From the NCBI GenBank assembly GCA_937871685.1, contig CALMOL010000154.1, positions 1-10,311 of the forward strand: a stretch of 10,311 bases of DNA. Direction: 5' to 3'. Within the stretch, counting starts at the first letter, position 1. Every line of letters starts with the position of its first letter. Under the pieces are notes generated by a model that was given only the letters and a program-made list of their open reading frames with translations, was not told the DNA's origin and did not search any database. Source of the stretch: an uncultured Verrucomicrobiota bacterium. Lineage in GTDB: Bacteria > Verrucomicrobiota > Verrucomicrobiia > Chthoniobacterales > SZAS-18. Made by a program: the position numbers and the translations under genes. Shown in pieces: positions 1-7,235 of this stretch.

Positions 1-602
1 ATCCCGGACGCCACGTAAAGCGCGAGAAGGACAATCCGCTGGTTGGCGAGGCAATAAAGGGCGATCGCGCCAAAGCCGATCGCCGCCACCCAACGGACCT
101 CCACGGTGGCGAAGAACACGTTCACCGGCACGCGCGGGTAGATCATCGCGAAGGCCAGGATCACGCTGAAGTGCAGGATGCCGGAGCCGGAGTGATCCGG
201 CGGGTTGCCGCGCAGGCTCAGCAAACCCAGGACCAGCGGCACCACGAGAATCAAAGCGACGTAAAGCCCGAGAAAAAACTTCCGGCCCATCACTTTCTCG
301 ATCTCGCGGCCCATGCGCGCCAGGACTAACAACTCAATCGCGAGCCAGATGATCTGGAATGGATCGCTGGCGACATGGACAAACGGGTAGGTGAAAATCT
401 GCCAGACCCAGCCTTTGCCGAAGGCGTCCGACGTGGCGAACGCCATGTTCTTCAGGATCCACCCGCCCCCGAAGAGCATGAGGAACGCTCCGCCCACGAG
501 CATGACGGCATGCAGCACCGCCAGGGCCGTCGGCGTGTGGACCGGCCGGCCGCCGACATAGCCGAGCGGCTCGGGATCGTTCGGGGAATCAAAGCCCAAC
601 AT
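1..602 (-). CDS. Rhomboid-like polytopic membrane protein, N-terminal 200 residues, cut by the left window edge
   Basis: The minus frame is open from the ATG at 602 to the window edge. Hydrophobic segments lie near residues 26-50, 83-97, 109-128, 142-155 and 171-186, and more probably lies outside the window. The stretch WQIFTYPFVH (67-76), then ExLxxLxRMGREIEKVMGRKFFLGLYV (about 90-115), follows the order seen in rhomboid proteases: a Trp/Thr/Phe/His entry to a helix, a Gly-Glu-xx-Gly turn, then a long helix. Rhomboids cut membrane proteins inside the bilayer with a Ser-His pair. Where they carry GASG, this protein has HSGSGILHFS (137-146). Ser140 could be the nucleophile, but the fit is loose, and the helix expected to carry the His is outside the window, so activity is unproven. 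I chose 602 because the hydrophobic core starts soon after it. No Shine-Dalgarno precedes it, and the frame stays open to an ATG at 782 that does have one. It is divergent from the large membrane gene. An inactive rhomboid-like protein is the main alternative. Confidence 0.7.
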   Translation of the reverse strand, partial: MLGFDSPNDPEPLGYVGGRPVHTPTALAVLHAVMLVGGAFLMLFGGGWILKNMAFATSDAFGKGWVWQIFTYPFVHVASDPFQIIWLAIELLVLARMGREIEKVMGRKFFLGLYVALILVVPLVLGLLSLRGNPPDHSGSGILHFSVILAFAMIYPRVPVNVFFATVEVRWVAAIGFGAIALYCLANQRIVLLALYVASG

Positions 603-776
603 AGGCGGCGGCGAATCTGACGCGCTGCCTTCGGGGCGACAAGGGGAATCGCTGGCATTGCCGCATTCGGGTTTCTGGGTCTTGGTCCGCCTGCGCGCGC
701 CCAGCCAATGATCCTGGCCGGGCCACGCGCGGCCCGTGGCGCGGAGATTGCACCAGGGGCCGGACGCGTATTTTCC
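603..776. other. Divergent gap between the rhomboid-like and GT39-DUF2298 genes
   Basis: This is the space between the two head-to-head starts I prefer (602 minus, 777 plus), and any promoters for both genes should lie here. I could not find a convincing -35/-10 pair. Both strands are open for part of it: the plus frame reaches back to an ATG at 708, and the minus frame reaches an ATG at 782. If either upstream start is used, the gap shrinks or vanishes and the genes overlap head to head. Confidence 0.4.
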
Positions 777-3700
777 ATGCATCTCTCCTCCCCTCGCCGC
801 CCAGCCACGCCGCCCATTCCGGCCAGGCCGGCGCTCGTGAGCGCCCGTCTGGGCGGGAGCTGGATCTGGTGCGTGCTGATTCTCGCCGCGGCGTTCCGCT
901 TCTACGGCATCCGCTGGGACGAAGGCGCGATGCAGCATCCGGACGAGCGCCACGTCCTGATGGCGGCGGGCAACCTCGCCTGGCCCCAGTCGGTCGGCGA
1001 ATACCTCGACGAGCGCGCCTCGCCGCTGAACCCGCGCAACCGGGGCACGGGCTACTTCGCCTACGGCACGCTGCCCACCACGCTGCTGCGGGCCATGGCC
1101 GAATGGGGCGGCATCCGTCGCCCGGAGCACCTCCTCGTCGCCGGCCGGGCCCTGGCCGCCCTGGCCGACCTCGTGGCGCTTCTCGCCCTCGCGGCCATGA
1201 CGCAGGTGCTCTGGCGCGACCGGCGCGTGACGCTGCTCACCTCCCTGCTCTACGCGGCATGCGTGCTGCCGATCCAGCACGCGCACTTCTTCGTCTCGGA
1301 TCCCTTCGCGAGCGCCTTGGTTGCCGTGGCGTTGTGGCGGCTCGCCGCGGCGTGGCGCTCGGGCCGGCTCCTTGACTGGGCAATCACGGGGCTCGCGCTG
1401 GGGCTCGCGCTGGCCTGCAAGGTCTCGGTGGCGACCTTCGCGCTGCCGGCCGGCCTCGTGGCACTGCGGCCGGCGGCCGGGGGGCCGGCGCGCGGTTGGG
1501 CGCGGGCGCTCGGGATCGGCGCGCTGCGGGGCGTCATCTTTGGCGCGGCGGCGTTCGTCGCGGTGCGCCTGGCGATGCCCGATGCCTTTGTGGGATGGTT
1601 TGGAATCGCCCCGCGCTGGTGGGCGAACATCCGGGAGGTCATCGAGGTCTCCACCGGCGTGCGCGACATCGTGTTCACGCGGCAGTTTGCGGGCCGCTGG
1701 CTCCTCGCGTGGCCGTGGTGGAACATGGTCGTCTGGGGCATGGGCGGCGCGCTCGGCTTGGCCGCCTGGGCGGGATGGCTGCGCGGCGCGTGGGAAATCC
1801 TGCGGCGGCGCGCGTGGGCTTTCCTCATCCCAGTGTCATGGGTGGCCACGGTGTTCTTCCATCAAGGAACGGTTTATCAGCACACGCTTCGCTATTTCCT
1901 GCCGGCCTATGGCTGCCTCATCGCCCTTGGGGCGTGGCTGCTCGTGCGGGTGCGGGACCGCGCGCCGGACTGGTCCTCGCCGATCGTGGCCTTCGTGGGC
2001 CGGAGCGCGCCGTGGGCGGTGGCGGCGCTGACGGTGCTATGGGCCGTGGCATTCGCCTCGATCTACATGCGCGAGCACACCCGCATCGAAGCCTCGCGGT
2101 GGATTCATGCGCACGTCCCGGCCGGTTCCACGCTGCTCTCCGAGCACTGGGACGACCGCCTGCCGCTGACGCTGCCTGGCATCGGCGGGCCAGAGCGCTA
2201 CCGACACATCGAGCTCGCCCACTACGAGCTGGACACCCCGGAGAAGCGCGGCCGGCTCCTCGACGCGCTCAACCACGGCGACTACGTCGTGCTCGCGTCG
2301 CAGAAGCTCGTGGACTCGATCCCGCGGATGCCGCACCGCTACCCGTTCACGGTCTCGTTCTACGAGGGGCTGCGCGACGGCTCGCTCGGCTTCGAGCGCG
2401 TGGCGCGGTTCGAGCGCCGAATGCGCTTCCTCTGGTGGCGGATTTCCACGCGCGGCGCGGAGGAGGCCTTCTCCGTGTATGACCATCCGCCGGTGGTAAT
2501 CTATCGGAAGAAGCCGGCCTACGACGCCGAGGCGCTCGTCCGGCGATTCAACGCCATCCCGCTCGAGGCGGTGACCGACACCCGCTACCCCGTGGGCACC
2601 GACGGCCCCGTGCGCCGCGCCGCGCGGGTGTCGCCGCGCGCCTCCTCGCCAGAGCTGCTGCCGGAATCGGCGATCCTCCTGCCGCCAGAGCGCTGGGCCG
2701 CCGCGCAACGCGAGGGAACGTGGAGCGAACTGTTTCCGCGCGACTCGTGGGCAAACCGTTTTCCGCTGCTCGCCTGGGTCGGCCTGCTGCTGCTGCTGCA
2801 GCTGGTTGGCTGGATGTGCTTGTTTGGCCCGCTGCGGATGCTGCCGGACCGCGGGGCGGCACTCGCGCGCTTGGCCGGAATCGCGCTCCCGCTCTGGGCG
2901 CAGTGGCTCCTGGCCTCGCTGGGCTGGGTGCCGGCGCGGGCGTGGTCGTGGTGGCTCCTGCTCGGATTGGTCGCCCTGGGCGGCGCGTGGGTCGCGTGGC
3001 GGCGACGCGGGGCATGGCGCGGCTTCCTGGCAGCCGAGTGGCGACCCCTGGCCGCGGGCGAGGCGGTGTTCTGGCTTGGGTTCGCGCTGTGCCTGGGCAT
3101 CCGCTGGGCGAACCCGGACACCTGGAACGCCGCGCTCGCCGGCGAGAAGCCGATGGAGCTGGCGTTTCTGCACGGCGTGATGAAGTCGGACTATTTCCCG
3201 CCGACGAACCCTTGGTATGCCGGCGGCTTCATCAATTATTACTACTTCGGCTTCGTCCTCTGCGGCGGGCTGATCGAGGGGCTTGGGATCGTGCCGCAGA
3301 CGGGGTTCAACCTTTGCCTCGCCACTTGGTTTGGCCTCGCCGCGGCGGCGGCCTTTGGCGCGGCGCGCGCTCTGGTGCCGTCCCGGCTGAAGAATTCCGC
3401 CACGGAGGCAAGGACGACGCGGAGGGAGGGAGTTTTGTGGCCGGCGTGGGCGGCGGCGGGATTCGTGATGGTGCTGGGAAACTGGTTCCAGGTGCGCTTT
3501 TTCTGGCTGCGCCTCGTTGCCCTCGGGCGCGAGGACCATGAGCTGGCGTTCCCGCTGGTCTCGGACGCGATTCGTGCCGCCCACGGCCTCGCGCGCTGGC
3601 TGCACGGCGCCAGGATCGCCCCGTATGAGTCCGACATTTATTGGTCGGCCGCGCGCGCGATCGTGCCGGGCACGGCGGGCGAGGTGGCCCCGGTGACGGA

Positions 3701-5216
3701 GTTTCCATTCTGGAGCTTTCTTTACGCCGACCTCCATCCGCACCTCATCGCGCTGCCGTTCACGCTCGGCGCGGTGGCGCTCGCGGCGGCTTGGCTGCGG
3801 GCCGAGCGAACCGGCGGGCGGTGGCTGCTCGGCACGCTGCTGGCCTTCACGCTCGGGATGTTCTGGCCGATGAACACCTGGGACTGGCCCACGTATGGCG
3901 CGGTCGCGGGCTTGGCGTTCTTCCTCGCCGCGTGGCACGGGCGTGATGGCTGGGGCGGCTTCGCGGGGGCGGCCGTGAGGTCCGTCGCAGCCTTCGCCGC
4001 GGTGCTGGGGGCGGGGCGGCTGCTCTTCGCGCCCTTCTACGCGCACTACCGGCCCGGCTACGGGGCCTTCGATCCTTGGACGGGCGGCCAGACCTCGCTG
4101 ACCGACGCGTTTTTCGTCTGGGGCTTCCCGTGGTTCCTGCTGGGCACGGCGATGGCCGTCGCGTGGCAATTGGGGGGCGGACGCCTTCTGCGCGGGATGC
4201 GCGCGCTGCTGCGCTTGCTCCGCGCGATGATGCCCGGCGGTGACGAGCGACGGAGGATGGAGTTGCAATCGCTGGCGGCCCGTCGCCCGGGGCCGTTCGT
4301 CGCGGCTGGGCTCGCGCTGGGCGCGCTATGGCTCGGGGCGATGTGTTTCCTCGCGTGGCGGACGCTGCCGCCGCTGCTTGGACTCGGCGCGCTCGCGTGC
4401 CTCGTGCTCGTGCTGGACCGCCGCCGCGAGCCGCTCCGTGCGCTGCCCTGGGTGCTGGCGATGGTCGCGTTCGCGCTTTGCCTCGTGGTCGAGCTCCTGG
4501 TTTTGCGCGGCGACATCGGGCGCATGAACACGGTGTTCAAGTTCTACTACCAGGCATGGACGCTGTTCGCCCTCGCCGCGACGCTGGCGCTGCCGGACAT
4601 CCTCGCCGCGCGCCGCGCTTGGCGGCCACGCGTGCGGAGAACGTGGACGGCGGCGCTCGCGCTGGGCCTCGCCGGCGGGCTTCTCTTCGCGGCCACGGCG
4701 ACGCCGAAGAAGATCGCCGACCGCATCGCGCCCGCCGCGCCGCGCGGCATGGACGGCCTCGCATTCACCGAAGAGGCTCAATATGCGCTGGAGGGTCCGA
4801 CGTTTTCCCTCGCGGGAGACGGCCGCGCCATCCGCTGGATCCAGGACCATGTCGTCGGCTCGCCCGTGCTCCTCGAGATGAACACCGGAAGCCTCCTCTA
4901 CACCTGGGGCGGCCGCTACTCATGGAACACTGGCTTGCCGACGATCGCCGGCTGGAGCTGGCACCAGCGCCAGCAGCAGGCGGCCCTGCAAAACTCCCTC
5001 GTGGACGCGCGGATCGCCGACGTGCAGTTCCTCTACCGCACGCCGGATGCCGCCGCCGCGCGCGCGATGATGCGACGCTATGAGGTCGGCCTCGTCGTGG
5101 TGGGCGAGCTGGAGCGTCGCTTCGGGACGCCCGAGGGCTGCGCCAAGTTTGCGCGGATGGGCCTGGAAAGGCTTTACGACTCCGAGGGCGTCACCGTCTG
5201 GCGGGTGCCACGCTGA
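777..5216 (+). CDS. Giant membrane protein: GT39/PMT-like glycosyltransferase fused to DUF2298 (Chlor_Arch_YYY)
   Basis: The product is 1479 residues from the ATG at 777, with many membrane helices. The N-terminal half (about 28-650) resembles GT-C glycosyltransferases of the PMT/GT39 type, which move sugar from a lipid carrier on the outer face of the inner membrane. It shows WDE (47-49), HPDE (54-57) in the first loop and HAHFFVSD (168-175), then a soluble loop region ending in YDHPP (568-572). The second half (about 660-1475) is DUF2298: GEKPM (789-793), the hallmark INYYYFG (819-825), YADLHPH (983-989), RMNTVFKF (1249-1256) and NTGLPTIAGWSWHQR (1384-1398). DUF2298 has no known function, but related proteins are often encoded beside PMT-like proteins, so a polysaccharide or protein glycosylation role is inferred. 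An in-frame ATG at 708 would add 23 Ala/Arg/Gly-rich residues. I prefer 777 because TTTCC precedes it, as at the start at 7236. Neither has a Shine-Dalgarno. The 3' end overlaps the convergent kinase gene by 43 bp. Confidence 0.9.
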   Translation: MHLSSPRRPATPPIPARPALVSARLGGSWIWCVLILAAAFRFYGIRWDEGAMQHPDERHVLMAAGNLAWPQSVGEYLDERASPLNPRNRGTGYFAYGTLPTTLLRAMAEWGGIRRPEHLLVAGRALAALADLVALLALAAMTQVLWRDRRVTLLTSLLYAACVLPIQHAHFFVSDPFASALVAVALWRLAAAWRSGRLLDWAITGLALGLALACKVSVATFALPAGLVALRPAAGGPARGWARALGIGALRGVIFGAAAFVAVRLAMPDAFVGWFGIAPRWWANIREVIEVSTGVRDIVFTRQFAGRWLLAWPWWNMVVWGMGGALGLAAWAGWLRGAWEILRRRAWAFLIPVSWVATVFFHQGTVYQHTLRYFLPAYGCLIALGAWLLVRVRDRAPDWSSPIVAFVGRSAPWAVAALTVLWAVAFASIYMREHTRIEASRWIHAHVPAGSTLLSEHWDDRLPLTLPGIGGPERYRHIELAHYELDTPEKRGRLLDALNHGDYVVLASQKLVDSIPRMPHRYPFTVSFYEGLRDGSLGFERVARFERRMRFLWWRISTRGAEEAFSVYDHPPVVIYRKKPAYDAEALVRRFNAIPLEAVTDTRYPVGTDGPVRRAARVSPRASSPELLPESAILLPPERWAAAQREGTWSELFPRDSWANRFPLLAWVGLLLLLQLVGWMCLFGPLRMLPDRGAALARLAGIALPLWAQWLLASLGWVPARAWSWWLLLGLVALGGAWVAWRRRGAWRGFLAAEWRPLAAGEAVFWLGFALCLGIRWANPDTWNAALAGEKPMELAFLHGVMKSDYFPPTNPWYAGGFINYYYFGFVLCGGLIEGLGIVPQTGFNLCLATWFGLAAAAAFGAARALVPSRLKNSATEARTTRREGVLWPAWAAAGFVMVLGNWFQVRFFWLRLVALGREDHELAFPLVSDAIRAAHGLARWLHGARIAPYESDIYWSAARAIVPGTAGEVAPVTEFPFWSFLYADLHPHLIALPFTLGAVALAAAWLRAERTGGRWLLGTLLAFTLGMFWPMNTWDWPTYGAVAGLAFFLAAWHGRDGWGGFAGAAVRSVAAFAAVLGAGRLLFAPFYAHYRPGYGAFDPWTGGQTSLTDAFFVWGFPWFLLGTAMAVAWQLGGGRLLRGMRALLRLLRAMMPGGDERRRMELQSLAARRPGPFVAAGLALGALWLGAMCFLAWRTLPPLLGLGALACLVLVLDRRREPLRALPWVLAMVAFALCLVVELLVLRGDIGRMNTVFKFYYQAWTLFALAATLALPDILAARRAWRPRVRRTWTAALALGLAGGLLFAATATPKKIADRIAPAAPRGMDGLAFTEEAQYALEGPTFSLAGDGRAIRWIQDHVVGSPVLLEMNTGSLLYTWGGRYSWNTGLPTIAGWSWHQRQQQAALQNSLVDARIADVQFLYRTPDAAAARAMMRRYEVGLVVVGELERRFGTPEGCAKFARMGLERLYDSEGVTVWRVPR

Positions 5217-6838
5217 GCCACCACCCGGCGGAGCACCGCCTCGAAGGCCTGCACGTTCACCGGCTTGGTCAGATGCTCGCGGAAGCCGGCCTCGTGGGAG
5301 CGCGCCACATCCTCCTCCATGCCATAGCCGCTGAGCGCGATGCCGGGCACCTCCTCCCCCTGCCCACGCGCCTGCCGCAGGCGGCGGATGAGGTCGATGC
5401 CGGTGCCATCCGGCAGGCCGATGTCCGACACGAGCACGTCGAAGGGCTGCCGTTCCGCCTCGGCCAGCGCGGAGGCCACATCGGTGGCGGTGATGACGAG
5501 GTAGCCGCGGCGACGCAGCAAACGCTCCATCGAGCGAAGGGTGTCGGGATGGTCGTCCACGAGAAGCACGCGCGCCGGGCGGGCAGGATCCATGGCCGGC
5601 GCAGAATCCTCGGCGGGCGGCACGCCGCGGGCGGACACGGCGGCGGGCAACTCCACGCGGAAGGTCGCGCCCTGGCCGGGACCAGCGCTCTCGACGGAGA
5701 TCTCGCCGTGGTGCAGTTCCACGATGGCGCGCGAGATCGCCAGCCCGAGCCCGAGGCCCCCCTCGCCCGCGTGGCCGCCCTGCTCGAAAGCGTCAAAGAT
5801 TTTCCCGATTGCCTCCGGCGGGATGCCCGCCCCGGTATCTTGAACCTCGACCAGGAGCCGGCCGGGCGCGGGATTGGCGGTGCGCAGCCAAATACGACCG
5901 CCGGCCGGCGTGAATTTCACGGCGTTCTTGATCAGGTTCCAGAACACCTGCTGGAGCCGCGCCGCGTCCGCGCGGAGGCCCGGCTCGGCGGCGAAGTCAG
6001 TCGCGACGTCCAATTGCTTCTCCGCAATCTCTTGCCGGCAAATGTCGATGGATGACTGGACCAGGCGGTGCGCATCCACGTCTTCCAGGCGAAGGCGCAC
6101 CTTGCCCTTGGAGATGCGCGTGAGGTCGAGGAGGTCATCGATGATGCGCGCCTCCAACTCCACGTTGCGGCGGATCAACTCGAGGGACGAGCGAACCTCG
6201 GCCGGCAGCGCGGGCTCTTCCTCAAGGAGCTGCACGGTGGACAACACCGGCGTGAGCGGAGTGCGCAACTCGTGCGAGAGCATCGCCAGGAATCGATCCT
6301 TGGCCTGGTTGGCCGCCTCGGCCGACTCGCGCGCCTCGCGGGCTTCGGCGTAAAGGCGAGCGTAGCGTTTCTGGGCATCCTCGGCGACGGCGCGGGCAGC
6401 CTGCTCGTGGGCGAGGCGGGCGCGGGCCTCGCCCTGGCGCTTCACCAGCTCGGTCTTGCGGAAAAGGTCCACGAAGACGGCCACCTTCGCGCGCAGGATC
6501 TCGGGCACCACCGGGGAGGTGATGAAGTCCACCGCGCCCAGGGAGTAGCCGCGCGCGAGGTGGTTGCCAGCCGCGTCCAGCGCAGACACGAAGATGATGG
6601 GCGTGGTCTCCGAGCTGCGGCGCTGGCGGATGAGCGCGGCCGTCTCGAAGCCGTCGAGGCCCGGCATGTTCACGTCGAGCAGGATCACCGCGAAGTCTTC
6701 GTGAAGGAGCCGGCGCAGGGCTTCGTCGCCCGAGGTGGCGCGCACCAGCGGCTCACCGAGCGGCTCCAGGACGGCCTCCAGGGCCAGAAGCTTGTCGGGC
6801 CGGTCATCCACGAGGAGGATAGCGGCGCGCGTTTCCAT
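5174..6838 (-). CDS. Soluble hybrid histidine kinase with REC-HisKA-HATPase-REC order
   Basis: The product is 554 residues without membrane segments or signal peptide, so it should act in the cytoplasm. Receiver 1 (about 5-122) has acidic D11/D12, phospho-acceptor D55 in LLDVNMPGLDG, and S85. Its usual Lys-Pro is Ser108-Pro109 instead. A charged Ala/Glu/Arg helix (about 123-180), probably a coiled-coil dimer stalk, leads to HisKA with SHELRTP and phospho-acceptor H189. The ATPase domain shows the N box NLIKNAVKF (301-309), DTGAG (334-338), FDAFEQ (348-353) and GGLGLGLAIS (360-369). Receiver 2 (about 422-540) is complete: D428/D429, D472, S503 and K525-P526. In this architecture receiver 1 is probably the input, phosphorylated or bound by another protein, and the kinase then passes phosphate to receiver 2 or to an unseen regulator. 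The start is set by the receiver fold and a Shine-Dalgarno just upstream. An ATG at 6991 would add 51 Pro/Arg-rich residues with no domain. It is convergent with, and overlaps, the GT39-DUF2298 gene. Confidence 0.93.
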   Translation of the reverse strand: METRAAILLVDDRPDKLLALEAVLEPLGEPLVRATSGDEALRRLLHEDFAVILLDVNMPGLDGFETAALIRQRRSSETTPIIFVSALDAAGNHLARGYSLGAVDFITSPVVPEILRAKVAVFVDLFRKTELVKRQGEARARLAHEQAARAVAEDAQKRYARLYAEAREARESAEAANQAKDRFLAMLSHELRTPLTPVLSTVQLLEEEPALPAEVRSSLELIRRNVELEARIIDDLLDLTRISKGKVRLRLEDVDAHRLVQSSIDICRQEIAEKQLDVATDFAAEPGLRADAARLQQVFWNLIKNAVKFTPAGGRIWLRTANPAPGRLLVEVQDTGAGIPPEAIGKIFDAFEQGGHAGEGGLGLGLAISRAIVELHHGEISVESAGPGQGATFRVELPAAVSARGVPPAEDSAPAMDPARPARVLLVDDHPDTLRSMERLLRRRGYLVITATDVASALAEAERQPFDVLVSDIGLPDGTGIDLIRRLRQARGQGEEVPGIALSGYGMEEDVARSHEAGFREHLTKPVNVQAFEAVLRRVVAQRGTRQTVTPSES

Positions 6839-6849
6839 CTCCTCCCCTT
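6839..6849 (-). promoter_or_regulatory. Ribosome binding site of the hybrid kinase
   Basis: Read on the minus strand, AAGGGGAGGAG sits directly before the ATG at 6838. The AAGG part is spaced seven bases from the start, while the second AGGAG part is too close to be ideal. It supports 6838 as the start over the upstream in-frame ATG at 6991. It stands out because the other preferred starts in the window have no Shine-Dalgarno. Confidence 0.6.
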
Positions 6850-7235
6850 CGGGAGACGCGGGGGGTTGAGCGTCCAAGGAGGCGGGCAGGAGCGCGGACC
6901 GAAGCGCGGGGTGAAGGTGGACGGGCGGATTTGGAAAGCGGCGGGGAGTCCCCGGCACAAGCGCGGGACCGCGACCCGGAAAGGTCGACATGCCGCGGGA
7001 ATCGCGCCACGGCCGTCGGATGGATGCCTGGGCTTGGCGGCGGCCCGCTCGGCCCGGTTTCAAGCGCGGCGCAACGCACCCTTCCCGGCCCTCCGCCGGC
7101 GTGGCCGCGCGGGAGCCGAGGATTTTTTGTAACCCACGCCGCCAAAGCCGGAATTCCCAGGAGACAGCCAGTCCTTCCGTTCTGCCCCCACCTTCCAGCG
7201 CCCCTCGGCTCGCCGCGGCGCGTCTTCCTCTTTCC
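6839..7235. other. Divergent gap of 397 bp without a gene
   Basis: This lies between the kinase start and the start of the repeat-rich surface protein and must carry the promoters of both. The kinase frame remains open through it on the minus strand, but the translation is Pro/Arg-rich and has no domain, so I read it as non-coding. There is one A/T-rich spot, a run of six T followed by GTAAC near 7125-7135. I see no clear promoter pair, inverted-repeat operator, riboswitch or terminator. Confidence 0.5.

Noticed and set aside
748..774. TTGCAC and TATTTT resembling a sigma-70 promoter before 777
   Set aside because: The spacing is 15 bases and the -10-like element would end three bases before the ATG, leaving no room for a start site upstream of 777.
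375..817. Small open frames 375-620 (plus) and 452-817 (minus)
   Set aside because: Both are charged, low-complexity translations overlapping the rhomboid-like frame, which has membrane helices and family-like motifs.
2037..4268. Long minus-strand open frame (743 codons) opposite the GT39-DUF2298 gene
   Set aside because: Its translation is Arg/Gln/Glu/Pro-rich low complexity with no domain, as expected opposite a GC-rich gene whose plus-strand product has clear family motifs.
5202..5227. Possible hairpin at the end of the GT39-DUF2298 gene (CGGGTG/CACCCG)
   Set aside because: The stem is only six base pairs with a 14-base loop and no T tract, so it is not a credible intrinsic terminator.
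7100..7132. T-run after a GC-rich stretch, resembling an intrinsic terminator
   Set aside because: I could not build a stem longer than about four pairs before the T-run, and no plus-strand gene ends near it.
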